A DNA stretch of 64,000 nucleotides from Mesorhizobium sp. WSM2240. Lineage in GTDB: Bacteria; Pseudomonadota; Alphaproteobacteria; Rhizobiales; Rhizobiaceae. The notes below the pieces were generated by a model. It was not told the DNA's origin, searched no databases, and saw only the letters and a program-made list of their open reading frames with translations. Positions within the stretch are counted from its first letter, which is position 1. The number at the start of each line of letters is the position of its first letter. Positions 45,014 through 54,014 of the stretch are shown here, in pieces. The stretch covers positions 310,001-374,000 of the forward strand of contig NZ_CP159256.1 of assembly GCF_040438645.1 (NCBI RefSeq), written 5' to 3'. Position numbers and translations under genes: made by a program.

Positions 45014-45589
45014 TCAGGCGGTTTTCGGCAGGTATTCAGCGTGGACGATTCCGGAGCCGAGCCGCTTGAGGTCCTTGAGGTCGAAGATCGAAGCGTAGCC
45101 GGCCGGAAACAGCCGGGTGCCGCGCCCGAGGACCGTCGGATAGATCATCATGTGCACCTTGTCGACGAGGCCGTGCGATAGCAGCGTATGGACGAGCCCT
45201 GCGCTGCCATAGACGACGATGTCGCCGCCGCCCTCGGCTTTGAGATCGCGAACTGCGCCGATCACATCGCCGGACAGTACCGATGTATTCGTCCACGTGG
45301 CTACCTTTAGCGTATTCGAGGCGACGTATTTGCGCATCGCATTGAGCTTGCGCGCAAAGCCCGCCGGATCGTCGATCGTGGGCCAGACCGGGGCAAAACC
45401 CTCATAGGTGGTGCGGCCGAGCAGCACGATATCGGCCGCCCAAAGCTCTTCATGCATGATTTCATCGCCCTCGGGGCCGCGGCTGAAGGGGCCGACCCAA
45501 TTGCCAAGGCCGGAGTTCTCCATCCCGACAGGGTCCTGCACGACACCGTCGAGAGAGCTGTAGACGCTCACCACCAGATTGCGCGGCAT
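45014..45589 (-). CDS. Dihydrofolate-reductase-like (RibD C-terminal) family protein
   Basis: A 191-residue protein of the RibD_C/YwjB group: VVSVYSSLDGVVQDP at the start, LLGRTTYEGFAPVWP, IVVYGSAGLVHTLLSHGLVD, YPTVLGRGTRLFP. These resemble dihydrofolate or riboflavin reductases and bind NADPH, but natural substrates of the stand-alone forms are mostly unknown; they are common as single genes. It is transcribed alone and follows the gap after an AraC gene. Confidence 0.85.
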   Translation of the reverse strand: MPRNLVVSVYSSLDGVVQDPVGMENSGLGNWVGPFSRGPEGDEIMHEELWAADIVLLGRTTYEGFAPVWPTIDDPAGFARKLNAMRKYVASNTLKVATWTNTSVLSGDVIGAVRDLKAEGGGDIVVYGSAGLVHTLLSHGLVDKVHMMIYPTVLGRGTRLFPAGYASIFDLKDLKRLGSGIVHAEYLPKTA

Positions 45590-45706
45590 TCAGGTCTCCT
45601 TAAATTGCACTTCCGAGCTATTCCGACAGGATCTTCAAGGACCTCTATCGGAGAGCGAAACTTAGTCGACGACGTACTTGCTGTATTGAACGAAAGCGAC
45701 AGCGGC

Positions 45707-46393
45707 TCAACGAACTGCCTGCGAGATCCGGCCCGGCGTCTGCCCCATTAGGCGCTTCAGGGATCGCGTGAGGTGTGCCTGGTCAGCATATCCTGCCTCG
45801 ATGACGACGTCTGAAATCGTTGCGCCCGCATCCAGCAATACCGTCGCTTTATATGCCCGGTCGATCTGTTTGATCGCGCCAAGGGTCAAACCCGTTGCCC
45901 GTCGAATGCGGCGTTCCATCGAGCGCTTGGACAGGTCCACCGGGCTGTCTTCCATGACCTCTGTGACGATGGGATCGAAGGTAACCAGACCTTTTCGCGC
46001 GAGTTGTCGGAGGAAGACCTCGACGTTTTCGTAGTTGGGGATCTCCCAAACCGAGCCGCCGAGGCGGAACGTGTTTCCTATGCGTGAAGTAACGGTCAGG
46101 TCGCGGTCGACGAGCATCGGGACGGGAAGATCGGGCATGAAAGCGCCAAGCCTGAACTGGACCCCAAAGAACTCCGCGTCCACGGGAATGGGCATTGCAG
46201 TCGCCCTCGTCTCTGGTCCTCGGATCGTGACGTTCGTGTTCTCCGCCTGCCGCCAGATCACGATCTCCCAGTGACTTGCGGCGACCGAGATGAACGCCTT
46301 TGAGGAAACACTGCGCGCGCGCCAGATCTTGTCGACGAAGGGAGAATCCGCCGCCCGCTCTTCAATATGAAATAGCTTTTCCGCTCGCTGCAT
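45707..46393 (-). CDS. AraC-family transcriptional regulator
   Basis: About 228 residues with a C-terminal double HTH: SKRSMERRIRRATGLTLGAI (first) and GATISDVVIEAGYADQAHLT with RSLKRLMGQTPGRIS (second). The N-terminal part is a short beta domain (VIWRQAENTNVTIRGPET). I prefer the ATG at 46393 (MQRAEKLFHIEERA), but in-frame ATGs at 46435 and further up are possible. It may regulate the reductase-like gene downstream on the same strand. Confidence 0.82.
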   Translation of the reverse strand: MQRAEKLFHIEERAADSPFVDKIWRARSVSSKAFISVAASHWEIVIWRQAENTNVTIRGPETRATAMPIPVDAEFFGVQFRLGAFMPDLPVPMLVDRDLTVTSRIGNTFRLGGSVWEIPNYENVEVFLRQLARKGLVTFDPIVTEVMEDSPVDLSKRSMERRIRRATGLTLGAIKQIDRAYKATVLLDAGATISDVVIEAGYADQAHLTRSLKRLMGQTPGRISQAVR

Positions 46394-46563
46394 CTCGCCG
46401 GATCCGCAATTGGTCACATTCCTGTCGATATGCATAGGACGATCAACGAAGCACCAGGACGACAATCGCAGCTGGGAAATCGCCAACGCCGCACAAATGT
46501 CGGCTGGAAATTCAGCAACGAGCCCCATAGCGGGACTGGCAGTTTCCGGCCCCCTTCCTGGTG

Positions 46564-47049
46564 TTATCCGGCGACACCGTCCTGACTATCAGATCTCGAA
46601 AGGAGGTTCAATTCGGAGCGCAGATGATCCGGGTCGGACAGCGCCGTTTCGATCGCCGCATGGAGATGCCGCCAGATCGGCGCCGCCTCGGCCAGAACCG
46701 CCGAGCCGGCCGGCGTCAGCCGCAGCAGTCGGGCTCGCCTGTCCGTCGGATCGGGCGCCGTCTCGACGACGCCACGACGCTCCAGCGGCTTGAGATTGGC
46801 AGTCAAGGTCGTCCTGTCCATCGCCAGCAGCGCCGCCACGCTGCCGAGGTTCGGTGGTTTCGGCCGATTGAGCGACATGAGGAGAGAGAACTGCCCGCTG
46901 GTTATGCCGGCGGGCTTTAATGCGACATCGAAACGACGTGCCAGCGCACGCGCTGCCCTCTGCGTATGCAGGCACAGGCAGGTGTCACGTACCAGGAGGG
47001 TGGTTTCGAAGGCAAGGTTGGCAGGAGCGTGCATCTGAAAGGTTGACAT
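46564..47049 (-). CDS. MarR-family transcriptional regulator
   Basis: About 161 residues starting at 47049 (MSTFQMHAPANL). The winged helix is GITSGQFSLLMSLNRPKPPN, LGSVAALLAMDRTTLTANLK and PLERRGVVETAPDPTDRRAR, all typical of MarR repressors, which respond to phenolics or oxidants. Divergent from the VOC genes. A GTTG-N4-CAAC palindrome is at 47065-47076, 16 bases from the start, a possible operator. Confidence 0.88.
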   Translation of the reverse strand: MSTFQMHAPANLAFETTLLVRDTCLCLHTQRAARALARRFDVALKPAGITSGQFSLLMSLNRPKPPNLGSVAALLAMDRTTLTANLKPLERRGVVETAPDPTDRRARLLRLTPAGSAVLAEAAPIWRHLHAAIETALSDPDHLRSELNLLSRSDSQDGVAG

Positions 47050-47138
47050 ACATGAACTTCTTACGTTGCTATCAACATAAATGAGGGAAGGCAATCGACG
47101 GCTGCTTCCCAAGGATCTAACGCAGAAGGAAGCGGATC

Positions 47139-47283
47139 ATGCCCGCGGTGCAGCCATTCCTCATGTTCCAGGGCAGGCATGCCGAAGGGCGATGAACTTC
47201 TATGTCTCGCTGTTCGACGACGGCGAGGTTGTCGATGTCACGCGCTGGCAGAAGGGCGAGCAGGCGGAGTGCAGTCCTGGCAG
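47139..47283 (+). pseudogene. Truncated PhnB-like VOC protein
   Basis: AAGGAAG precedes an ATG at 47139 and MPAVQPFLMFQGRHAEG, then a one-base shift leads to AMNFYVSLFDDGEVVDVTRW. This is the start of PhnB / 3-demethylubiquinone-type VOC proteins. After about 50 codons the homology ends at the leader of the next VOC gene, so a deletion has fused the stump to an intact paralogue. Confidence 0.7.
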
Positions 47284-47333
47284 CTCAATCGCCCGTGACG
47301 CGCGCCGAAGCACCAATCAAAAGGGAGACGACC

Positions 47334-47780
47334 ATGAAGATCGTGACCAGCCTGAGCTTCCAGGGCAAGTGCCGCGAGGCATTCGAGTTCTACGCCAAGG
47401 TCCTGGGCGGAAAGATCACCGCCGCCATGCCCTATGGCGATGCGCCTCCCGGCATGCCGATCACCAATGAGAAGTACAAGAGTTGGCTGATGCACTGCTG
47501 GCTCGATGTGGGGGACCAGGCGCTGATGGGCGCGGACATGGACACTGGATGGGCACCCAACATCGACAAACCCAAAAATGGCTTCGACGTTACCCTCCAT
47601 ACCGAGGACAAGGCCGAAGCCCAACGCTGGTTCGATCAATTGTCCGAAGGCGGCAAAGCTGTCATGCCTTTCGGCGAGACCTTCTGGTCTCCCGGCTTCG
47701 GCTCTCTGATCGACAGATTCGGGGTCCCATGGATGGTCAACGTCATACCATCGGCTGACTGGAGGGCGTCGCAGGGCTGA
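47334..47780 (+). CDS. VOC-family protein (PhnB-like)
   Basis: A 148-residue glyoxalase-fold protein. MKIVTSLSFQGKCREAFEFY, VLGGKITAAMPYGDAPPGMP, DMDTGWAP and FWSPGFGSLIDRFGVPWMVN match the PhnB-like VOC group (DUF899/YjdN type), most of which lack a known reaction. The ATG at 47334 has AAAGGGAG six bases upstream. It is divergent from the MarR gene and may be its target. Confidence 0.87.
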   Translation: MKIVTSLSFQGKCREAFEFYAKVLGGKITAAMPYGDAPPGMPITNEKYKSWLMHCWLDVGDQALMGADMDTGWAPNIDKPKNGFDVTLHTEDKAEAQRWFDQLSEGGKAVMPFGETFWSPGFGSLIDRFGVPWMVNVIPSADWRASQG

Positions 47781-47784
47781 TCCC

Positions 47785-48058
47785 ATGCCCAAGCCGATAG
47801 AAGAGTGCAACCGGATGTCTGGGCGCCGGCCGCGCGGCGCGTCCTTTGGGCGCTACGAGGTCTTCAACGGAACGGCTGCTTTTGGCAACTTCGTTCCAAC
47901 AACGTCGGGCGGGTTTCGGCCAAGTTGGTGCAATCGAAAAATAGGCTTGCGGCAGTCCCACGCGAACGGACAGACGGCGTCACGGGAGTGAAAACTGACC
48001 TCCGTGATTCCGCGTTGCACTATTTGTTTACAGCACGGGGTAAACTCGCTCTGGAGAT
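47785..48058. repeat. Intergenic stretch with dispersed repeat
   Basis: GGAACGGCTGCTTTTGGCAA followed by CTTCGTTCCAACAACG at about 47868-47905 belongs to the dispersed family also seen at 33440 and 56955. The rest holds no gene. Confidence 0.45.
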
Positions 48059-48466
48059 ATGCAGATGGTCTACCAACTGTCCGATGTCTATCGTGACTAT
48101 GTCGACTGCCTGAACCGCCAAGACTGGGTGAACCTCGGACAGTTTATCGACGATGAAGTTTACTACAACGGAAAGAGGGTGGGGCTGGCGGGCTATCGGG
48201 AGATGTTGGAAGGCGATTTTCGGGCTATCCCTGATCTTTACTTCAACATTGAGCTTTTGCTTTCTGACCCACCGCGCATCGCCAGCCGTCTGCATTTCGA
48301 CTGCACTCCGACAGGAATCTTGTTCGGCGTGCCCGTCAACGGTAAGCGCGTCCAGTTCTGCGAGAATGTGTTCTACGAGTTTGCCAATGGAAGGATTGCA
48401 TGGGTCTGGTCGATAATTGACAAGGCAGCGATTGCAGACCAAATCGTGACTCCTGACAACATCTGA
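48059..48466 (+). CDS. SnoaL-like ester cyclase family protein
   Basis: A 135-residue alpha+beta barrel protein with VYRDYVDCLNRQDWVNLGQF, GLAGYREMLEGDFRAIPDLYF and CENVFYEFANGRIAWVWSII, the NTF2/SnoaL pattern. SnoaL-type proteins cyclise polyketides, but the many stand-alone homologues have unknown substrates. GGAG lies five bases before the ATG. Single gene. Confidence 0.83.
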   Translation: MQMVYQLSDVYRDYVDCLNRQDWVNLGQFIDDEVYYNGKRVGLAGYREMLEGDFRAIPDLYFNIELLLSDPPRIASRLHFDCTPTGILFGVPVNGKRVQFCENVFYEFANGRIAWVWSIIDKAAIADQIVTPDNI

Positions 48467-48706
48467 ACGCACCCAGCGGTCCAAGGAAAGAGGTCTGTCT
48501 CCTTTCGCTGGTTGTTGCCGCTTCAAATGATCGGAAGCAAATGGCGTTAACATGGAATGCGGGTTGCCACCAATGGATCGAATTTTACGTCCAACGAGAA
48601 ACACCGATCCGCTGCCCTAAACGCTGATCAAAGCTTAAAAAAGCGAGAGCTTCCCGAGCCGGCCGCATGGGTTCAGAAGCCTCGAACGCACTAACAGAGA
48701 AAAGCG
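48467..48706. other. Intergenic stretch with no recognised feature
   Basis: Only short frames; no repeat or ribosome site that I trust. Confidence 0.3.
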
Positions 48707-49006
48707 TTGGCCGCCCCGAAATCGTTCCTCGAATCGCGCCTCTTCGATCTCGCGATCATGGTCCTGATCCTGATCAACGCGGTTACGCTCGGCCTCGAAA
48801 CCTCGCCCCGCGCGGTTGCCGCTTTTGGTCCGCTTCCGACGGCTATCGACCGCGCGCTCCTCGGCGTCTTCGTGTTCGAACTCGCAATCCGGGTGGTCGT
48901 CTATAGGACGCATTTCTTCCGCGATCCATGGCGGATCTTTGACTTCTTCGTCGTCGGTTTCGCGCTTATTCCACCAAGCAAGGCAAGCGGTATGGGTTCG
49001 CTTTAA
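48707..49006 (+). pseudogene. Voltage-gated ion channel N-terminal fragment
   Basis: The frame encodes FLESRLFDLAIMVLILINAV, TLGLETSP, AIDRALLGVFVFELAIRVVV and DPWRIFDFFVVGFALIPPS: helices S1-S3 of prokaryotic ion-transport (Kv/NaChBac-like) channels. The voltage-sensing S4 arginine helix and the pore are missing: after about 90 residues the frame runs into foreign sequence. It probably starts with TTG. A relic. Confidence 0.65.
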
Positions 49007-49050
49007 TCGCGAGGCACCGCTCAATCTGGCCGGTGGCATGATTTTGCGGT

Positions 49051-49218
49051 GCGCTGATTTCTCCCGCTCCGGGTCGCGACTGCGAGGTTTATGTCGATGC
49101 CCATGTCCGGAAGCTGGAGGCGCTACGCCGCGCCCGTGTCGTCGAGCGGATCGACACCGACCAATGGTGCATTCCCGAAGACCTTGAACTCCAGGCCGCC
49201 GCCTACAATAAGGGCTGA
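49051..49218 (+). pseudogene. DUF3363 relaxase (VirD2-like) fragment
   Basis: One open frame gives VYVDAHVRKLEALRRARVVE, RIDTDQWCIPEDLELQAAAY and a stop. This stretch matches the DUF3363 part of rhizobial conjugative relaxases (YVDxHVRKLEALRRAGIVERIDADxWRIPEDF). No relaxase catalytic domain or transfer genes are seen. It points to a former conjugative element here. Confidence 0.65.
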
Positions 49219-49232
49219 ATGCTCCGCTCAGG

Positions 49233-50219
49233 TCACGATGAGGTTTCGGATTTGTTTTGGTGGGCTTCCCGATAGAGGCGCGGCGTCACCCCGAAGCGTC
49301 GCTGAAAGACCTTCGTGAAACGTGGGGCAGGCGCAAGCCCCACACTACTCGCGATTTCCTTGAGAGTAAGGCCTTGTGAAAGCAGCAGCCTCGCCGCGTC
49401 GAGCCTGACGTTCTCAACGAAGCGCGCAGGAGTCTCGCCCAGAGTCGCCACAAACCGGCGGTGGAAAGTGCGCTCCGACAACCCGACCTTGGCCGCCAGA
49501 GCGGCCACGTCAACCGCTTGGTCGAGGTTGACCTGCAGCCATGCTATCAATTCCTCAAAAGCACCATCTGCTTTGACCTGGGCGCGAAGCAGCGGACTGA
49601 ATTGGGACTGATTGCCTGGCCGGCGCGCATAGATGACCAGACGCTTCGCAACCCGGCTGGCTATGGCCCGGCCGAGATCGTCGGTGACCATAGCCAACGC
49701 CATGTCAATGCCCGTGGTCACGCCGGCGGACGTCCACACTTTGCCGTCCACAACGTAGAGAGCGTCAGGATCGACGGTAACTGCTGGATAGAGCCGGGCT
49801 AGCGGTTCACAGGCGCTCCAGTGAGTGGCGACCCGCTTGCGATCGGCAAGTCCCGCCGCCGCGAGCACGAACGCGCCGGCACATACGGAACCAAGCCTCC
49901 GCACCGTCGCTTCCCGCCGCCTGAGCCAGCGCTTGAGCTCCATCGCGTTGGCCGCCTTCCTCACCGCAGTGGCCTCTGCTCCGGAGACGAGAACCGTGTC
50001 GAGCCGCCCGCCGATTTTCGGCAGTGCCAGCGTGTCGATCGCCACTCCACTGCCGCTTGCTACCAAGCCGCCCGATGGCGATCCAACCTGCAGCGCGTAG
50101 TACGGCGCCTCGCCATCCTCCTCTCGTGCCAGATTGGCGGATGCAAAAACGGACGCTGGACCAGTGGCATCCAATAACTCGAAGCCGGGGTAGACGACTA
50201 TAACTACGCGCTTCAACAT
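49233..50219 (-). CDS. GlxA-family regulator (DJ-1/PfpI domain plus AraC HTH)
   Basis: A 328-residue regulator. Residues ~1-180 are a class I amidotransferase-like domain (RVVIVVYPGFELLDATGPAS, LGSVCAGAFVLAAAGLADRK, where CAGA holds the nucleophile-like Cys, and TSAGVTTGIDMALAMV). Residues ~225-320 are an AraC HTH (VAALAAKVGLSERTFHRRF, GLTLKEIASSVGLAPAPRFT). GlxA-type proteins act in amino-acid or amine catabolism, as in GbdR or ArgR of Pseudomonas. It is divergent from the membrane-protein gene at 50317 with two inverted repeats between them. Confidence 0.9.
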   Translation of the reverse strand: MLKRVVIVVYPGFELLDATGPASVFASANLAREEDGEAPYYALQVGSPSGGLVASGSGVAIDTLALPKIGGRLDTVLVSGAEATAVRKAANAMELKRWLRRREATVRRLGSVCAGAFVLAAAGLADRKRVATHWSACEPLARLYPAVTVDPDALYVVDGKVWTSAGVTTGIDMALAMVTDDLGRAIASRVAKRLVIYARRPGNQSQFSPLLRAQVKADGAFEELIAWLQVNLDQAVDVAALAAKVGLSERTFHRRFVATLGETPARFVENVRLDAARLLLSQGLTLKEIASSVGLAPAPRFTKVFQRRFGVTPRLYREAHQNKSETSS

Positions 50220-50239
50220 TGGCGGAAATTAGCAATGTT

Positions 50240-50255
50240 TTGTCATTTCTGACAA
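50240..50255. promoter_or_regulatory. Inverted repeats between GlxA gene and membrane-protein gene
   Basis: TTGTCA-TTTC-TGACAA is perfect with 6-base arms, 21 bases from the GlxA start, and a GACA-C-TGTC palindrome at 50300-50308 repeats the TGTCA half site. They are candidate operators for the regulator. Confidence 0.45.
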
Positions 50256-50316
50256 GGATGCCCGCTGCTAGGCTGAGGCGGAATCGTTCCAAAGTCCACG
50301 ACACTGTCAGGCAAGA

Positions 50317-50919
50317 ATGACATATTCGCCAGAACCCCCCCAGTCATCGAGACGACATGTATCAGGTTGGCGTACCATCCAGTGGTGGCCTTCATCGATT
50401 GGATTGGCTTTTGCGGTCTTTCTTGCAATCGACCTCTTTAGCGGTGCCGAACACGGAACAGACTTGGCCGCAGTCGTAGCTGCCTCCGGTCTTGTCTACT
50501 TAGCGGCCGCTGCGCTCGACCTTCCCTGGGTCTCGTGGCCCGTATTCTTTCTGTCCGTCGTGGTGATCACGCTTGTGAGGCTTGGTCTCGTTCCCGTCGA
50601 AGCGACCTGGCTATTGCTCGCGGCTGCAGCACTGTTTGCAGCGATCGGGCTCGCCCGTGCCGTTCGCCGCCCAATTGGTGACCTTCCGTTGCAGGCATTA
50701 GCCATGACGGCCTTTGGCGGAGCGGCCGTCGTCGCTCTCGTCGTCAGCCCCTTCATCGGCGCGCTACTCGTTGCGGCGGGGCTCTTCGCCCATGCCGGCT
50801 GGGACGTGTTTCACCACGTGAAGAACAAAGTTGTGGTGCGCTCGATGGCGGAGTTCTGCTTCGTGCTCGACAGCGTCCTCGGACTCGCCATCGTCATCGT
50901 CACCCTACGAGGTACATGA
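50317..50919 (+). CDS. Membrane protein of unknown function (200 aa)
   Basis: Six or so hydrophobic helices (SIGLAFAVFLAIDLF, VVAASGLVYLAAAALDLP, VFFLSVVVITLVRLGLV, LLLAAAALFAAIGLARAV, and two more) with a short cytosolic start. No motif that I know. Divergent from the GlxA regulator and 145 bases before the NADH-dehydrogenase-like gene, perhaps one unit with it. Confidence 0.75.
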   Translation: MTYSPEPPQSSRRHVSGWRTIQWWPSSIGLAFAVFLAIDLFSGAEHGTDLAAVVAASGLVYLAAAALDLPWVSWPVFFLSVVVITLVRLGLVPVEATWLLLAAAALFAAIGLARAVRRPIGDLPLQALAMTAFGGAAVVALVVSPFIGALLVAAGLFAHAGWDVFHHVKNKVVVRSMAEFCFVLDSVLGLAIVIVTLRGT

Positions 50920-51064
50920 GGCGGCACCTTACTTCACACCATGTCACGTTCCGGCAGCCCAAATCGTCATGGTGTCGAAAAGGTGCTTAGAACCGGACAT
51001 CGCTCGCAGACAGGAGGAGCGTCTCGCGTGTCGGTCAGGTACTCGAACGAACGAGGAGATCGTT

Positions 51065-52288
51065 ATGCCGAACAAGCCCAAGATATTAGTAGTCGGCAGT
51101 GGTTTCGCCGGATTCTGGGCGGGAGTAGCGGCTCGCCGGGTGGCTGGGTTCCAGGCCAACATCGGCTTGGTCTCTCCCAGGCCCGTGCTGGAGGTTAGGC
51201 CGCGTCTGTACGAGGCAAACCCTGCGGCGCTCGGCGTAGACCTTCTGCCTCTGTTCGACAAGATCGGCGTCACTTATGTGCGCGGCGAGGCGGTCGAACT
51301 CGATACCGACGCCAGGAAAGTCGTTTTGCCTGACGGAAAACGTCTTTCTTACGACCGATTGATCGTCGCTAGCGGCAGCCGAATGGTCCGGCCTCCTGTA
51401 CCCGGGGCTGAGCTTGCGTTCTCGGTTGACACGCAGGCCGAGGCGGTCTCGTTCGATCGGCGTCTGGCCGAGATTGCCCGCGACATCGCAGAACCCAGCA
51501 TCGCAGTCATTGGTGCAGGATTTACAGGGATAGAACTGACGCTTGAACTGCGCGATCGGTTGGTTGCGCACGGTGCGGCTGCCGCGGCAGAGCGCCTACG
51601 GATCGTGCTGATCGACCGCTCCAGGACCGTCGGGCATGCGCTTGGGCCGGGGCCGAGAGCTGAGATCGGAGTGGCGATGGCGGCAGCGGGCGTCGAACTC
51701 CGCCTCGGCGCAAACGTGCAGACGATGACTTCGGAGAGCGTAAGCTTCGATGATGGCAGCGTACTCGCCGTTGATGCAGTCGTGTTGGCGAGCGGGATGG
51801 AAGCCTCGCCTTTCGCAGCCAAGGTCCCCGGCGAACGTGACAGGCTCGGTCGAGTCTTCGTCGATGCCGCTTTGAGGGCGCCCTTCGCGCCCGAAGTGTT
51901 TGTTGCCGGGGACGCTGCGACAGCCGACACGGGCGACGGACATCGGACGCTGCAATCCTGCCAGCATGCCGGCCAGCTTGGACGCGTTGCCGGGGAGAAT
52001 GCGGCGCGCGATCTGCTTGGTCGGCCGACGGTGCCTTATGAGCAGTTGCGCTATATCACCTGCCTCGATCTCGGACGTTTTGGCGCGGTGATTACGCAAG
52101 GCTGGGAGCGACGGGTCGACAAGACCGGCGGCGAAGGCAAGGCCGTGAAGCGAATGGTCAACACCCAGGTTATCTATCCGCCAACTGACGGATCGGCTGA
52201 ATCGTTGCTCGCCCACTCAAGCATTGACCTTGCCGCGCGGACGCGCGGGATAGATCGCCCGAGAGCCGAATTCGAAGATGTCGCGTGA
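51065..52288 (+). CDS. NAD(P)/FAD oxidoreductase, NDH-2-like
   Basis: A 407-residue flavoprotein. FAD fold KILVVGSGFAGFWAGVAARR, NAD fold IAVIGAGFTGIELTLELRDR, and the closing FAD loop EVFVAGDAATADTGDG, as in type II NADH dehydrogenases and related pyridine-nucleotide disulphide-like enzymes. The C-terminal amphipathic helix that anchors NDH-2 to the membrane is not obvious. GGAG is six bases before the ATG at 51065. Possibly reduces a quinone or a small dye-like substrate. Confidence 0.87.
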   Translation: MPNKPKILVVGSGFAGFWAGVAARRVAGFQANIGLVSPRPVLEVRPRLYEANPAALGVDLLPLFDKIGVTYVRGEAVELDTDARKVVLPDGKRLSYDRLIVASGSRMVRPPVPGAELAFSVDTQAEAVSFDRRLAEIARDIAEPSIAVIGAGFTGIELTLELRDRLVAHGAAAAAERLRIVLIDRSRTVGHALGPGPRAEIGVAMAAAGVELRLGANVQTMTSESVSFDDGSVLAVDAVVLASGMEASPFAAKVPGERDRLGRVFVDAALRAPFAPEVFVAGDAATADTGDGHRTLQSCQHAGQLGRVAGENAARDLLGRPTVPYEQLRYITCLDLGRFGAVITQGWERRVDKTGGEGKAVKRMVNTQVIYPPTDGSAESLLAHSSIDLAARTRGIDRPRAEFEDVA

Positions 52289-52431
52289 GGTGGCCTGTGT
52301 TGGAATAGTAGGCGGGCACCAACGGCGGTGCTGATTCTGATGGACTGCGATTCAGGTTTGCAGCCTCAGCGCTCTGGAGTTTGACCTTCGCGTTTTCGAT
52401 CAAACAAACTTTTGAAGAAAGGGAAATAGAA

Positions 52432-52842
52432 ATGGCAAGAATGATCTTCGTGAATTTACCGGTCGCGGATCTTGCGGCATCGACACGCTTCTACGAGGCA
52501 ATCGGCTGCGCCAAGAACGAGCAATTTAGTGACGAGCAGGCGTCGAGCATGGTGTGGTCTGACACAATCACCTTTCAGTTGTTGACGCGAGAATACTTCT
52601 CCACCTTCACCTCCAAGGAGATTCCGGACGCGCATCGGACCTGTCAGGTGCTGTTCGCGCTTAGCCGGGATAGTCGCGAAGAGGTTGACGGCATCGCCGA
52701 GATCGCGTCAGCGACAGGTGGGGAAGCCGATGTGCGCGAAGTCATGGATCTCGGCTGGCTATACAATCGGGCATTTGCCGATCCGGACGGACACGTGTTC
52801 GAAGCCGTATGGATGGATTCCAGCGCCGCGCCCTCGGCTTAG
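52432..52842 (+). CDS. VOC-family protein
   Basis: A 136-residue glyoxalase/extradiol-dioxygenase-fold protein. MIFVNLPVADLAASTRFYEA, EAIGCAKNEQF and FADPDGHVFEAVWMD are typical, the latter carrying the metal Glu. The ATG at 52432 follows AAGGGAAATAGAA. It is probably a stand-alone enzyme or resistance protein; reaction unknown. Confidence 0.86.
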   Translation: MARMIFVNLPVADLAASTRFYEAIGCAKNEQFSDEQASSMVWSDTITFQLLTREYFSTFTSKEIPDAHRTCQVLFALSRDSREEVDGIAEIASATGGEADVREVMDLGWLYNRAFADPDGHVFEAVWMDSSAAPSA

Positions 52843-52994
52843 CCACGGTGCGTGAGGCCATTCGGAACACGCCCGCTGCCACCCATCTGGTCCGGTCGGC
52901 GGTGCAGCGCAACCGAATGGTGATCGCAACGAATTAGGCTCTAAACCCCCCGCTCGTACCTGCGACCCGAAGAGTAGAATGGCGGCGCGCAACA

Positions 52995-53783
52995 ATGCCC
53001 AAGACCGAAAACATCGACCTGACGTCCAGTCAGATCCAGAACTTCATCAGTGACGGCTTCGTCAAAGTTGAGAATGCGTTCAGCGGCGACCTGGCAAGGC
53101 AGTGCAGGGACGAGCTGTGGGCGGACATCGGTCTTTCGCCGGACGAGCCCGAGTTCTGGACGCAACCCGTTATCCGCGTTGCGTCCAAGTCTTCGCCTCC
53201 CTTTATTGAAGCGGCCAATACGCCGCGGCTGTACAAGGCCTATGATCAATTGGTTGGCGCGGGTCGCTGGCTTGCGCCCAAAGGCCTCGGAACCTTCCCG
53301 ATCCGCTTTCCCTCGTCGACAACACCCGCCGATGATGGCTGGCATGTGGATATGAGTCTCGGCGAAAGTCCGGATTTCATGGCGTGGCGGGCGAATGTGA
53401 AAAGCAGCGGACGGGCACTGCTGATGCTGTTCCTGCTCTCAGATGTTGGTCGTGATGACGCGCCCACGAGGATTCGAAAGGGCTCCCATGCGACCATTGC
53501 ACGCGAGCTGCTACCTTACGGCGAAGCCGGCGCGACGCTCCGACAGCTGTCCGCCAAGGGCTACGCCTCGACGGAAGACTGCGATGTTGAACTGGCGAGC
53601 GGAGCCGCAGGCACCGTCTATCTGTGCCACCCATTCCTCGTTCATGCCGCGCAGCCTCACCGAGGGACCCGACCACGCTTCATGGCACAGCCGCCACTGC
53701 TACCGAAAGGTGAATTTGAGCCGGCGCTACCCCCATCACCCGTTCAGATCGCCATTCGTCAGGCATGTGCGCTAACGTCCTGA
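52995..53783 (+). CDS. Phytanoyl-CoA dioxygenase (PhyH) family protein
   Basis: A 262-residue Fe(II)/2-oxoglutarate dioxygenase. QIQNFISDGFVKVENAF starts the fold; the metal triad is His-X-Asp in DGWHVDMSLG and the distal His in HAAQPHRGTRPRFM, whose Arg binds 2-oxoglutarate. Such enzymes hydroxylate lipids, betaine-like or secondary-metabolite substrates. Start context is GGCGCGCAACA with no strong ribosome site. Stand-alone gene. Confidence 0.87.
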   Translation: MPKTENIDLTSSQIQNFISDGFVKVENAFSGDLARQCRDELWADIGLSPDEPEFWTQPVIRVASKSSPPFIEAANTPRLYKAYDQLVGAGRWLAPKGLGTFPIRFPSSTTPADDGWHVDMSLGESPDFMAWRANVKSSGRALLMLFLLSDVGRDDAPTRIRKGSHATIARELLPYGEAGATLRQLSAKGYASTEDCDVELASGAAGTVYLCHPFLVHAAQPHRGTRPRFMAQPPLLPKGEFEPALPPSPVQIAIRQACALTS

Positions 53784-54014
53784 TTAGACAAGACCGGGAC
53801 CACTCGGTGCCGGTTTGCTTGCCAAGACTGCATAGATCCCGGCAAACTAATCAGCCAGACGATCGTCCTCGGCCATCCCAGACGTCTGTTCGTCGACGCT
53901 GGTCGCGGTCCCTCCCCTTGCCATCGAGTGACGTGCTTGGCTCCGTCGCTGACGCATGTGATATGAAACATCGTCACGCCGTTTTGGCGGTGAAACAGGA
54001 AGCTATCGTCGGCA
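53784..54014. other. Intergenic stretch without a recognised gene
   Basis: Nothing protein-like. A purine-rich GGTGAAACAGGAAGC occurs just before the cyclase start at 54015. Confidence 0.3.
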
